This document shows positions 8,834 through 17,506 of a DNA stretch of 64,000 nucleotides, in pieces. Numbering within the stretch: the stretch's first letter is position 1; every line of letters begins with the position of its first letter. The notes beneath the pieces were generated by a model. That model was given only the letters and a program-made list of their open reading frames with translations, made no database searches and was not told the DNA's origin. Position numbers and translations under genes: made by a program. The DNA is from Spirochaeta africana DSM 8902 (GTDB taxonomy: Bacteria; Spirochaetota; Spirochaetia; DSM-27196; DSM-8902), in assembly GCF_000242595.2 (NCBI RefSeq), contig NC_017098.1:2623501-2687500 (forward strand), given 5' to 3'.

Positions 8834-10437
8834 TGCCCCGACTCCTGCCGTTCCATACCGCGCTGCCGTCCGGAATCCAGTTCAGCATCCTGCTGCTGTT
8901 TATCCTGCTGGGAGCCATCAACCTGCTGAACCTCCAGCTCAACGGCAAACAGCGCCTGCTGCTGCCGGCTGCGCTGCATATCAGCGGCGGGATTCTGGCC
9001 GTCTGCGCTGCAGACCTGATAACCCTGCTGCTGGCCTGGGAGGTCATGACGGTGTCGGCTTTTGTGCTGATTCGCCACGGCGGCAGCAACAGCGCCCGCC
9101 AGGCGGCCCTGCGCTACATTACTGCCCAGATTGCCTGTGCCGGGCTGTTCTTTATCGCAACCGTACTGCAGTTCCAGGCAACCGGCAGCCTGGCGATCAC
9201 CGTACTGACGCCCGCCGCCCAGCCCTTTATCGCCGGTGCCATCATCATCAAAACCGCGGTAATGCCGCTGCACTTCTGGCTGATCGAGTCCTATCCGGCA
9301 GCAGACCCGGCAGTAACCCCTTTGCTGTCCGGCTTTGCTACCAAGGTCGGGGTGCTGGGTGCTGCCCAGATGGTGCGGATCGCGCCATTCAGCCAGCCGC
9401 TGCTGGCATATGTGGGCGGCAGCGTTGCGGTGGTGGCGGTTCTGTTTGCCCTGCGCCAGCAGCAGGCCCGCCGCCTGCTGAGCTACCATATTATCAGTCA
9501 GGTCGGATACATGACGGCCGGCATCGGCCTGGCGGCAGCATCCGGCGGACCGCACCTGGAGCTCGCCCTGACCGCCGGGCTGTTCCACCTCATCACCCAC
9601 ACCATGTACAAGTCACTGCTGTTTCTGACAGCCGCCGCAGCCCGGCGCAGCTGGGGACACGAGAATCTGCTGCAGATGGGAGGGCTGGCCCGCCACCGGC
9701 CGGTTCTGCTGGCCTGCGGAATTCTCGGCGCAGCGGCGATTGCCGGGGTGCCGTTTACCAGCGGCTATGCCAGCAAGGAGCTCCTCAAGACCGCCGCATC
9801 CGGTACGCGCCCGGTCTATCACCTGCTGAGTATCGCCAGCATCGGAACCGCGTTGTCGTTTCTCAAATATTGCTATCTGATGTTTTTCGCGCCGCCTGCC
9901 CCGGAAGCCCCGGTGCCGCCGCAGCTGATCAAGGAGATGGCTCGCCGCCGACAGGAGCGGCTGCGGCTGATCCCCGCCCTGCTGCTGGCCGGGCTCACCC
10001 TGATTGTCGGGCTGTTCCCCTCGGTCGTGCCGGGGGTGCCGCGGCTGGCATACTTTTCCCCGACAGCAATTACCTCTGCTACCGGCCAGTTGCTGCTCGC
10101 CCTGCTGATCTGGCTGCTGCTGAAACCGGGACTGACCGGTCGGCACAGCTTCCTGACCCGGCGTCTGGCCAAGACGGCCCGTCGCGGACAGCAGCTTTCG
10201 GGTCTGATTGCGGCCGGCTCGCGGCTGCTGACAAAAAAAAAGGCCCCTACAGATGGGGCTGCAGAAAACGTGGCGGCACGACCAGCCCGGCTGGACACCC
10301 CACGCACTATCTGGTTGTCGCAGCACAGCTGGCCGCTGCGCCATGTGGCACGGGTTATCCACGCCCAGGGACCGCAGACCCAGATGGCAGTCATGCTGGC
10401 AGCCGCGATCGCGCTTGCGATCTGGCTGCAGACCTGA
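8833..10437 (+). CDS. Second large Mrp proton-antiporter subunit (NuoL/M/N family)
   Basis: Encodes 534 residues, a second member of the antiporter-subunit family, with LAWEVMTVSAFVL (helix 5 Glu), IIKTAVMPLHFWLIESYPAA and a Lys-bearing SGFATKVGVLG. It probably takes the place of the N-terminal antiporter domain of MrpA, which is otherwise missing from the operon. The C-terminal about 100 residues carry a basic cytoplasmic stretch (LLTKKKAPTDGAA, about 465-478) before a final helix. The DNA of that stretch doubles as a terminator for the opposite strand. It is the last gene of the operon. Confidence 0.85.
   Translation: MPRLLPFHTALPSGIQFSILLLFILLGAINLLNLQLNGKQRLLLPAALHISGGILAVCAADLITLLLAWEVMTVSAFVLIRHGGSNSARQAALRYITAQIACAGLFFIATVLQFQATGSLAITVLTPAAQPFIAGAIIIKTAVMPLHFWLIESYPAADPAVTPLLSGFATKVGVLGAAQMVRIAPFSQPLLAYVGGSVAVVAVLFALRQQQARRLLSYHIISQVGYMTAGIGLAAASGGPHLELALTAGLFHLITHTMYKSLLFLTAAAARRSWGHENLLQMGGLARHRPVLLACGILGAAAIAGVPFTSGYASKELLKTAASGTRPVYHLLSIASIGTALSFLKYCYLMFFAPPAPEAPVPPQLIKEMARRRQERLRLIPALLLAGLTLIVGLFPSVVPGVPRLAYFSPTAITSATGQLLLALLIWLLLKPGLTGRHSFLTRRLAKTARRGQQLSGLIAAGSRLLTKKKAPTDGAAENVAARPARLDTPRTIWLSQHSWPLRHVARVIHAQGPQTQMAVMLAAAIALAIWLQT
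10233..10260 (-). terminator. Minus-strand intrinsic terminator embedded in a coding sequence
   Basis: Read on the minus strand, GCCCC-ATCTGTA-GGGGC is followed by C and nine T residues, a textbook Rho-independent terminator. It lies inside the last mrp gene, about 200 bp beyond the stop of the minus-strand ptsN-like gene, so it would end the xylR-ptsN transcript. Confidence 0.7.
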
Positions 10438-10465
10438 CCTGGCACTCTCTGTCTCAGGGTGGGTC

Positions 10466-10918
10466 TCAGGCTGGCTTGCCGCCCAGTGCCTGCAGCAGCT
10501 CTGCCGGTGTTGCCGCCTTGAGAACCCGATCCCGCACCTTGCGACTCTTGAGTATCCTGCCGATCTCGCTTAAAAAACGGATATGCGGCCCCACCCGATC
10601 GGGCGGAGAAAGGGTCATAATAAAGATCCGCGACGGCTTGCCGTCCACCGCCGAGCAGTCGATCGGCTTGGTGGTCACCGCTACGCAGGCCAGCAGTTCA
10701 TCCACCGCCTCGGTCTTGGCATGCGGGATCGCAATCCCGTGCTGCATCCCGGTTGCGGTACGCTGCTCGTTGGCGATCAGGGCCTCGCGAGCCGCAGCTA
10801 CATCCCCTACCTTCCCGGTGGCAGCCAGCATCTGCAGCATCTGATCCACCACATCATCCTTGTTTTCCGCTGTCATCCCGGGTCGGACCAGCGACTCATC
10901 CAGTTCAGTAAATATCAC
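10466..10918 (-). CDS. PTS EIIA component, PtsN/fructose type
   Basis: Encodes 150 residues of the EIIA-Ntr/fructose superfamily. The phosphorylatable histidine is in TGMQHGIAIPHAKT (IPHAKT motif), and the core FIMTLSPPDRVGPHIRFLSEI is typical. No EIIB or EIIC domain is fused and no PTS permease gene is nearby, so it is probably regulatory. The start is a GTG at 10916-10918, three bases after the stop of the AraC-type regulator, so the two are very likely cotranscribed and translationally coupled. This suggests that phosphate flow through PTS-like proteins feeds into xylose regulation; that link is inference from context. Confidence 0.88.
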   Translation of the reverse strand: MIFTELDESLVRPGMTAENKDDVVDQMLQMLAATGKVGDVAAAREALIANEQRTATGMQHGIAIPHAKTEAVDELLACVAVTTKPIDCSAVDGKPSRIFIMTLSPPDRVGPHIRFLSEIGRILKSRKVRDRVLKAATPAELLQALGGKPA

Positions 10919-10921
10919 ACT

Positions 10922-11827
10922 TCAAGTATCATCCCAGTATCTGTTTTGGTCAAGCAGTCCCGCCCCCTCGTCTCCCGGGGCATCGATCAATCGGGTATGA
11001 TAGCGGGTCGGCGCTATCCGGTAATACTCCCGGCGATACTCGGTAGGCGACAACGTGGTGTATTCCTTGAAACGCCGCGACAGATGGAACGGGCTGGAAA
11101 AACCCAACTCGTACGCAATCTCCTTCAGGGTCAGATTGGTATCAACCAGCATGGAGGATGCCGCCTCGATCTTGAGCTGGGTAAAGTAGCGCATGGGGGT
11201 CGTGTGGGCATAGCGATTGAATACCCGTATCAGGTACTCGCGCGACACTCCCAGTGCCTGCTGAAGGTCCTGCAGAGTAACATGGCGACGCAGATTTTCC
11301 TGGAAGTATGCAATAGCCTGCTCCACCAGGATGTTAAAGCCGGCATCTTCGGGGTGCCCGTGGGGTGCATCTGCGGCCAACTCGTACACCAGCGACAGCA
11401 GCCGATACGTTCCCGCCTGTTGCATATACCGATCATCGGTCAGAAATGCATTTTTCAGGTCTGCAAACACGAACCGGTGAGCCCCCTGTAGTCGACGGGG
11501 AAACCGCCGACGGAATTCTCCATCTACCAGCACCTCATGTACCGGATGCTCCAGCGGCACCGAAAACAGGGTGGCATAATACCCCAATGGACGATCCAGG
11601 CGGCGGGGCCGAATCTGATGCACCTGCCCCGGCTGCGAGAGATACAGCTGGCCGGGGGAAATACTTCGTACCGTACCACCGTTGGCAAACGACCCGTCAC
11701 CATGCAGAAAGTAATGAAACTCGAACTGTTGTGAGCCATGCGCATGAGTGCGTGAATGCCAATGCACCAGCGATGGTTTGTTCATGGTGTGCACATACAC
11801 CACATCCAGGATTGCAAGGGAAGTCAT
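10922..11827 (-). CDS. AraC-family transcriptional regulator, probable xylose regulator
   Basis: Encodes 301 residues. Residues about 15-150 form a cupin-like sensing domain (HSRTHAHGSQQFEFHYFLHG; SPGQLYLSQPGQVHQI). The C-terminal third has the two helix-turn-helix motifs of AraC/XylS proteins: DLQQALGVSREYLIRVF and EIAYELGFSSPFHLSRRF, ending in the usual SPTEYRREY. It is divergent from xylA-xylB, which makes a role as xylose-responsive activator likely, although it lacks the periplasmic-binding-like domain of Escherichia coli XylR. The first ATG has GAGG placed very close, so a start at the internal Met (11785) cannot be excluded. Confidence 0.88.
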   Translation of the reverse strand: MTSLAILDVVYVHTMNKPSLVHWHSRTHAHGSQQFEFHYFLHGDGSFANGGTVRSISPGQLYLSQPGQVHQIRPRRLDRPLGYYATLFSVPLEHPVHEVLVDGEFRRRFPRRLQGAHRFVFADLKNAFLTDDRYMQQAGTYRLLSLVYELAADAPHGHPEDAGFNILVEQAIAYFQENLRRHVTLQDLQQALGVSREYLIRVFNRYAHTTPMRYFTQLKIEAASSMLVDTNLTLKEIAYELGFSSPFHLSRRFKEYTTLSPTEYRREYYRIAPTRYHTRLIDAPGDEGAGLLDQNRYWDDT

Positions 11828-11836
11828 TCCTCAATT

Positions 11837-11864
11837 ATATACAGGAGAGTTCACTTTTGTATAT
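11837..11864. promoter_or_regulatory. Inverted repeat in the xylR-like/xylA intergenic region
   Basis: ATATACA (11837-11843) and TGTATAT (11858-11864) form a perfect 7-bp inverted repeat with centres 21 bp apart, two helical turns. It lies between the divergent regulator and xylA and immediately upstream of the regulator start, so it is a candidate operator. The rest of the 125-bp intergenic region shows no other clear signal. Confidence 0.4.
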
Positions 11865-11952
11865 GTACGACTGCCCAGACCCGTTCTATTCTATGCTCAG
11901 AGCGGTTTTCTGCCAGGAAACCCGTTCGGCACACCATATTCAGGAGGCTTGT

Positions 11953-13266
11953 ATGAAGTCAGAACTTTTCCCGGAGATTCCGGTTATTCCGTTTGAAGGA
12001 CCCCAAAGCAGGAACCCGTGTGCATTCAAGCACTACGACCCCGATGAGCTGGTCGGCGGCAAGCCGATGAAAGACCACCTCCGTTTCTCGATGGCCTTCT
12101 GGCACACCATGAACGCCGGCGGCACCGACCCGTTTGGTGCCCCGACCGCCATACGCCCCTGGGACGGGGAGACCGATCCCATGCGGATTGCCGAGCTCAA
12201 GATGCGCGGCCTGTTCGAACTCACCGGAAAGCTCAACATCCCCTATTTCTGCTTTCATGACACCGACATTGCACCGGCTGGCGCCACCCTGCGGGAATCA
12301 CACAGGAACCTGGATCATATCACCGGATTGATCAAGCAGCTGCAGCAGGACAGTCCTCTGCAGCTGTTATGGGGTACCGCCAATCTCTTTACCCATCCGC
12401 GCTACATGCACGGGGCCGCTACCAGTCCCGATACCCGGGTGTATGCCTATGCTGCCGGTCAGGTGCGCAAGGCAATCGAGGTTACCAAGGAGCTGAACGG
12501 GGAAAACTACGTGTTCTGGGGCGGCCGGGAGGGCTACGAAACCCTGCTGAACACCGATATGAAGCGCGAACTCGACAACCTGGCCAGGTTCATGCACATG
12601 GCCGTGGACTATGCCCGGGAGATCGGGTTCACCGGTCAGTTTCTGTTCGAACCAAAGCCCAAGGAACCCACCAAGCATCAGTACGACACCGACAGCGCCA
12701 CCGTACATGCCTTCCTGCAGGCCTATGACCTGCTCCCGCATGTAAAGCTCAACATCGAAACCAATCATGCTACCCTGGCTGGTCACACCATCCAGCACGA
12801 GCTGCAGTACGCCCGGATACACGGGATCCTCGGGAGTGTCGATGCCAACCAGGGCGACACCCTGTTGGGCTGGGACACCGACCAGTTTCCCACCGATCTG
12901 TACACCACTACCCTGATGATGTACGAGATCCTGAAGAACGGCGGCCTGCACCGCGGCGGTCTGAACTTTGACGCCAAGGTTCGACGCCCCTCGAACACCA
13001 TCCGTGACGTGGTCGTCAGCCATATCGTGGGCATGGACAGCTTTGCCCGCGGACTGAAGGCAGCCCACGCCATGCTGCAGGATCGGGCCCTCGAAGGGTT
13101 TATCGACACCCGCTATGCCTCGTGGGACGAACCCCTGGGACGCGAAATCCAGTCCGGCACAACCACGCTGCAATCGCTGGAGCAGCAAATTATTGACCTC
13201 CCGCAATTCCTGCCCGATTCCGGTCAGCAGGAGTATCTGGAAAGCCTGATCAACGGGTATCTGTAA
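11953..13266 (+). CDS. xylA: Xylose isomerase
   Basis: Encodes 437 residues, the length of class II xylose isomerases. It interconverts D-xylose and D-xylulose in the cytoplasm. Family landmarks are the catalytic His102 in CFHDTDIAP, the metal-binding Glu233 and Lys235 in LFEPKPKEPTKHQYD, and the second metal region LGSVDANQGD. The start at 11953 is set by AGGAGG 6 bp upstream. The frame stays open for almost 600 bp further upstream, but that part overlaps the divergent regulator. The stop overlaps the xylB start by one base, so xylA-xylB form an operon. Confidence 0.97.
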   Translation: MKSELFPEIPVIPFEGPQSRNPCAFKHYDPDELVGGKPMKDHLRFSMAFWHTMNAGGTDPFGAPTAIRPWDGETDPMRIAELKMRGLFELTGKLNIPYFCFHDTDIAPAGATLRESHRNLDHITGLIKQLQQDSPLQLLWGTANLFTHPRYMHGAATSPDTRVYAYAAGQVRKAIEVTKELNGENYVFWGGREGYETLLNTDMKRELDNLARFMHMAVDYAREIGFTGQFLFEPKPKEPTKHQYDTDSATVHAFLQAYDLLPHVKLNIETNHATLAGHTIQHELQYARIHGILGSVDANQGDTLLGWDTDQFPTDLYTTTLMMYEILKNGGLHRGGLNFDAKVRRPSNTIRDVVVSHIVGMDSFARGLKAAHAMLQDRALEGFIDTRYASWDEPLGREIQSGTTTLQSLEQQIIDLPQFLPDSGQQEYLESLINGYL

Positions 13267-14915
13267 TGGCAGCCGCACCGACCATGGTACTGGGTATTGA
13301 CTGCAGCACCCAAAGCATGACCGGGGTACTGCTCGGGATCGACCCCGCCGACACAGGATCTCCACCGGAGATCCTGTATGAACAGCGCATCGCCTATACC
13401 GCCGACCCGCGCACCAGCGGGTTCGGTATCGATCCGACAACCCTGATACTCCCGCCGCAGATCCCCGGTCAGGCCGATCAACCCCCCGGGATGTTTCTTG
13501 CCGCCCTGGATGCACTCCTGCATGATCTGCATGCAGCCGGTGCCCCGATGGCCCGGATCGCCGCGCTGCAGATATCAGCCCAGCAGCACGGGCATGTCTA
13601 TCTGTCGCCTCACGCCCCTGCTGCCTTCCGCTCGCTGAACACCGGTTCTGCCGAACCGGGCCTCGCCCAGCGGTTCCAGCAGGCATTCAGCTATCCCGCC
13701 AGCCCGATCTGGATGACCAGCAGCACCACCCTCGAGGCCGCCGAACTGCGGGAGGCTGTCGGCGGCGCAGAGGCTATGATCCGGGAATCCGGCAGTGACT
13801 CGCCGCTGCGTTTTACCGGCGCGGTAATTCGCCGAATCGGCACGCACCATCCCCAGGCATACCAGCAAACCATCGCGATCAGGCTGCTCAGCTCTTTTCT
13901 GGCCGGGGTCCTGACCGGCACCATCGATGTCCCTGCTGACTGGGGCAATGGCGCCGGCACCAGTCTGATGAACTACCGGGAACGCAGCTGGTCCCTCCCG
14001 CTGATGAAGGCCGCGGCTGACGGTCTGCCCGGCGGGTTCCCGGAGCTGCAGCGCAAGCTTGGCTCCCTCGCCCATCCCCTGCGCTGGGCCGGCAGCATTG
14101 CCAGCTACTTCCGGCAGCACTACGGACTGTCGCCTGACTGCCGGGTCGGTATAGGATCTGGTGACAACCCCCAGTCCAAGGTTGCGGTACAGGGCGATCT
14201 GCTCAGTCTGGGCACCAGTTTTGTGTACATGATAGAGCAGAATGAGCCCACCGTAGATCTGCAAGGGTACAGCAACAGTATGTATGACGGCCTTGGCCGC
14301 CCGTTCATCTTTGCCTGCCGGACCAACGGAGCAGCAGTCTGGGACCGCATATGCAGCGAACACGAGATCTCCCCGCAGGACTACCCGACGCGTGAACACG
14401 CCCTGCAGCAGACACCAGCCGGGAGCCGGATTGTGTGCTGGCAGCCCAGCACCGAGTCGTTCCCCGTCAGCCCGCAGATACCCTTCTTCCGCGAGGAGGA
14501 AGCCGGCAGCAGTTTTGCCAGCGACTATGCCGGGTTGGTCGACAGCACCCTCGGTATTCTGTATCACTGCACCCGCGAGATGTCGACCTCGGTAGAGGCA
14601 TTGCGGATTACCGGTGGGCCAACCGCCAGCATCGCCATCTGCACCCGGATTGCCTCGATGTGGCAGCGCCCGGTCATGCGCGTCGGGGCGGCAGGTGCCG
14701 CCTACGGGGCTGCCCTGGCCGCATACGCCGGCCTGTGTGTCGAAACAACCCCCTTTGCCGAACCAGCCGCAGTACTTGCCGGCAGACTCCCGGCCGGGGA
14801 CATCATATACCCGGACCCCCGGATGACCGCCGCCTATCACCACGGCAGCACCGCATACCTGCCACGCCTGATGCAGAGTTTCGCGCGGCAGCAGCGCTAT
14901 CAGTATGCCGAATGA
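13266..14915 (+). CDS. xylB: Xylulokinase (FGGY carbohydrate kinase)
   Basis: Encodes 549 residues with the FGGY-family phosphate-binding start MVLGIDCSTQSMTGVLL and the QISAQQHGHVYL substrate region. The C-terminal domain has LRITGGPTASIAICTRIAS and VGAAGAAYGAALAAYA. It phosphorylates D-xylulose to xylulose 5-phosphate for the pentose phosphate pathway. It is slightly longer than E. coli XylB (484). The ATG overlaps the xylA stop (TAATG), giving translational coupling. No xylose transporter gene is present in the window. Confidence 0.93.
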   Translation: MAAAPTMVLGIDCSTQSMTGVLLGIDPADTGSPPEILYEQRIAYTADPRTSGFGIDPTTLILPPQIPGQADQPPGMFLAALDALLHDLHAAGAPMARIAALQISAQQHGHVYLSPHAPAAFRSLNTGSAEPGLAQRFQQAFSYPASPIWMTSSTTLEAAELREAVGGAEAMIRESGSDSPLRFTGAVIRRIGTHHPQAYQQTIAIRLLSSFLAGVLTGTIDVPADWGNGAGTSLMNYRERSWSLPLMKAAADGLPGGFPELQRKLGSLAHPLRWAGSIASYFRQHYGLSPDCRVGIGSGDNPQSKVAVQGDLLSLGTSFVYMIEQNEPTVDLQGYSNSMYDGLGRPFIFACRTNGAAVWDRICSEHEISPQDYPTREHALQQTPAGSRIVCWQPSTESFPVSPQIPFFREEEAGSSFASDYAGLVDSTLGILYHCTREMSTSVEALRITGGPTASIAICTRIASMWQRPVMRVGAAGAAYGAALAAYAGLCVETTPFAEPAAVLAGRLPAGDIIYPDPRMTAAYHHGSTAYLPRLMQSFARQQRYQYAE

Positions 14916-14933
14916 TCTGCTACACTGCGGCCC

Positions 14934-15740
14934 ATGAGTGCGATGTTTCAGGAACTGGACTACCGGAAAACCCCCATCGGGGAGTTAAGCCTCCGGGCCC
15001 GGCGTGATGTGCGCAGCGGCGACACTATCTACGAAATCAAGCTGGGCGAGGAATACCTCATGTCCAGCCTGTTTACCGAATCCGAGGTTGCCCTCGGGCG
15101 CCTGGGCGTGCAGGAGCTCCTCGCACCGTCCCCGGACGACCACAGCCGTGCGGCTGGCACCGCTCCTTGCGTCGCAGCTCCATCCGATACAGCTCCGGCC
15201 GGTGCAACCCCGTCCGGCACCGGTCTGCATGTGGTGGTAGGAGGGCTGGGACTGGGATACACCGCCAGAGCAGTGCTGGAAAGCCCGCTGGTGGCCTCGG
15301 TAACGGTTGTTGACTACCTGGAAGCGGTCATCGACTGGCACCGACAAGGGCTGCTGCCGCTGGGCGTCGAGCTCACTGCCGATCCTCGCTGTCATTTTGT
15401 CCATGGTGACTTCTTTGCAATTGCCGACTCGCAGGCCGGCTTTGACCCGGCGCAGCCCGGCAGGCAGTTCGACGCGATTGTACTGGATATCGATCACTCA
15501 CCGGAGCTGCACCTGGACGCCGGCAACGCCCGCCTGTATCAGCCCGCCGGCCTGGCACGGCTGGCGCAACATCTGCTACCCGGCGGCGTGTTCGGTCTGT
15601 GGTCCAACGAACCTGCAGATCCGGGCTTCATCCGGCGGCTGCAGGGCAGTTTCTCCCAGGCCCGCGGGGAGAACATCACCTTTTACAACCCCTTGCAGGA
15701 CCGCGATTTCACCCAATCGGTGTACCTGGCACGAAAATAA
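14934..15740 (+). CDS. Spermidine synthase-like SAM-dependent protein
   Basis: Encodes 268 residues of the spermine/spermidine synthase-like Rossmann fold. The nucleotide-binding strand-loop is VVVGGLGLGYTARAVLES, the acidic end of the second strand is VTVVDYLEAVIDWH, and FDAIVLDIDHSPELHL is the motif IV region. Residues about 65-100 form a low-complexity Ala/Pro/Thr linker (APSDTAPAGATPSG) not expected in true polyamine synthases. The protein could be a methyltransferase or an aminopropyltransferase; the sequence alone does not decide. It starts 18 bp after xylB, but the functions do not connect clearly. Confidence 0.75.
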   Translation: MSAMFQELDYRKTPIGELSLRARRDVRSGDTIYEIKLGEEYLMSSLFTESEVALGRLGVQELLAPSPDDHSRAAGTAPCVAAPSDTAPAGATPSGTGLHVVVGGLGLGYTARAVLESPLVASVTVVDYLEAVIDWHRQGLLPLGVELTADPRCHFVHGDFFAIADSQAGFDPAQPGRQFDAIVLDIDHSPELHLDAGNARLYQPAGLARLAQHLLPGGVFGLWSNEPADPGFIRRLQGSFSQARGENITFYNPLQDRDFTQSVYLARK

Positions 15741-15780
15741 GTGCTGGTTGTCGCACAACGACACCTGCTGCCGCGGACCA

Positions 15781-15801
15781 CAGGCTGCAGGCTGCAGGCT
15801 G
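15781..15801. repeat. Three tandem copies of CAGGCTG
   Basis: A 7-bp unit is repeated three times in the short intergenic region after the spermidine-synthase-like gene. It does not fold into a terminator and may be a simple slippage repeat. Confidence 0.8.
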
Positions 15802-15877
15802 AAAGCTGCACCAGGTAATGAGATGAGTGTTGCCGGAATCGCACCCGTGTTCGTATATTTCACCCAGGAGCAAAAAT

Positions 15878-16084
15878 ATGAACAAGAATGTAGGAAACAA
15901 AGACAAAGCCGTTCGGGTAATCCTGGGAATCCTGTTTGTAGCCGCCGGTTTCGGTTTCGGGGGCGCCTGGCTGGCACTGGCGGTGGTAGGCGCTGTTCTG
16001 CTGATAACCGCTGCGACCGGTTTCTGCGGGCTGTATACACTGCTGGGGATTAATACCTGCAAACTGTCTTCGGATGACAAATAG
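15878..16084 (+). CDS. DUF2892 family small membrane protein
   Basis: Encodes 68 residues with the standard DUF2892 layout: a polar start MNKNVGNKDKAVRVILG, two closely spaced membrane helices, then GFCGLYTLLGINTCK with the typical C-x(n)-C pair. The start at 15878 follows an AGGAG 7 bp upstream, in preference to a longer frame from 15827. DUF2892 is often attached to rhodanese-like proteins, and its biochemical role is not established. It appears monocistronic. Confidence 0.9.
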   Translation: MNKNVGNKDKAVRVILGILFVAAGFGFGGAWLALAVVGAVLLITAATGFCGLYTLLGINTCKLSSDDK

Positions 16085-16157
16085 ACTGCCATCCGTTCTG
16101 TGCATCTTACACTGGCGCGTCAGGACAGGGATCCGCTGATCTGGCATACTGTATGCC

Positions 16158-17438
16158 ATGGAAACCACTGAGATCACCTGGCGACTTGACTCGCTGCTGA
16201 CCCCCCTGTACGAGCTGCTGGATCTGAATACCGACGCTGCTGGCTGGATCAGTCTACTGGCCTCGTTGACTGCGATCGCGCTGCTGGTGCTGGTTATTAA
16301 CACCGCCGCTCGTATCTTTCTGCAGAGTGTTGTCCAGCGGGCGGTCGGGCGAACCCCCACGGCCTGGGACAAAACCCTGTACGAAAGCGGGGTGTTCCGT
16401 CGGCTGCTGCGGATTGTGCCAGCCTGGGCAGTACTGGTGCTGTTTCCGGTCTTCTTCCCCGAGGCAACCGGTATCAGCACCTTTCTCCGGCGTATCCTCA
16501 TTGCCTATATGCTCGGCATGGCAGCCCACACCCTGGCCTCTCTGCTGGATGCCATCAATCGCATCTATATCTCACTGAACCCCGAGATTGCCCGCCGCAA
16601 ACCGATCAAGGGCTATCTGCAGATGATAAAGATCTTTATCTACATTGTGGCAGTAATCCTGATGTTTACCACCATCATGGATGTATCCCCGGTCGGTATT
16701 CTGAGCGGCCTGGGAGCCATGAGTGCGGTATTGCTGCTGGTATTCCAGAACTCGATCCTGGGGTTTGTAGCCAGTATGCAGCTGTCGGCCAATGACATGG
16801 TACGCCTGGGCGACTGGATAGAGATGCCCAAATATGGGGCCGACGGGGATGTGATCGACATGACCCTGCAGACCATCACGGTACGCAACTGGGACATGAC
16901 CTACACCACCATCCCGATCAGTGCCCTGGTTGCCGACAGCTTCAAGAACTGGCGCGGGATGAATGATGCCGCCGGACGGCGCATCATGCGTTCGCTCAGC
17001 CTGGATATGCGCTCGGTTCGCTTTCTGACCGATGAAGAAATCAACCGCTTTGCTGCCATCCCTGCCATGGCGAAATATGTCGACGAAAAGCAGCAGGACA
17101 TTGCTGCCTATAACCAGCGGCTGGGGATCCGACCCGACGACCACGTCTCGGGTCGTCGCATGACCAATCTGGGTACCTTTCGCGCCTATCTGACCGCGTA
17201 TCTGGATGAGCACCCCAAGGTTCGACGGGACATGATCCATATGATCCGCTACCTGCAGCCGACCCCGGCCGGCCTGCCAATGGAAATCTATCTGTTTTGC
17301 AGCGAAACCGGGTGGGTAGAGTATGAGAAGGTACAGTCCGACATCCTGGATCATGTTCTTGCCGTCCTGCCGGAGTTCGGCCTGCGGGTGTTCCAGCAGC
17401 CCGGGGGCTGGGACCTGGCCGAGCTGCGACTTGGCTGA
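16158..17438 (+). CDS. MscS-family mechanosensitive channel, YbdG-like
   Basis: Encodes 426 residues with about five N-terminal membrane helices. The pore-lining MscS core is GILSGLGAMSAVLLLVFQNSILGFVASMQL (about 175-205), followed by the beta domain DWIEMPKYGADGDVIDM, where MPKYGADG is typical of the YbdG branch. The C-terminal region (about 330-426) is the extended cytoplasmic end of this subfamily. It should open on membrane tension and relieve hypo-osmotic stress, which fits an organism living at varying salinity. It is followed by its own terminator. Confidence 0.9.
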   Translation: METTEITWRLDSLLTPLYELLDLNTDAAGWISLLASLTAIALLVLVINTAARIFLQSVVQRAVGRTPTAWDKTLYESGVFRRLLRIVPAWAVLVLFPVFFPEATGISTFLRRILIAYMLGMAAHTLASLLDAINRIYISLNPEIARRKPIKGYLQMIKIFIYIVAVILMFTTIMDVSPVGILSGLGAMSAVLLLVFQNSILGFVASMQLSANDMVRLGDWIEMPKYGADGDVIDMTLQTITVRNWDMTYTTIPISALVADSFKNWRGMNDAAGRRIMRSLSLDMRSVRFLTDEEINRFAAIPAMAKYVDEKQQDIAAYNQRLGIRPDDHVSGRRMTNLGTFRAYLTAYLDEHPKVRRDMIHMIRYLQPTPAGLPMEIYLFCSETGWVEYEKVQSDILDHVLAVLPEFGLRVFQQPGGWDLAELRLG

Positions 17439-17443
17439 ATCAG

Positions 17444-17476
17444 CTTGCCCGGGATTCGGGCAGGAGCATTTTTTCT
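17444..17476 (+). terminator. Intrinsic terminator after the MscS-like gene
   Basis: TGCCCG-GGATT-CGGGCA stem-loop followed within a few bases by a T-rich run (ATTTTTTCTTT). It ends the channel gene transcript just before the helicase gene. Confidence 0.75.
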
Positions 17477-17506
17477 TTGCACCAGAAAGTATGCTATAGT
17501 GGGAGC

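Noticed and set aside
11365-11952. A 196-codon N-terminal extension of xylose isomerase
   Set aside because: It overlaps the divergent regulator gene and gives an unnatural sequence. The ATG at 11953 has a good ribosome site and gives normal XylA length.
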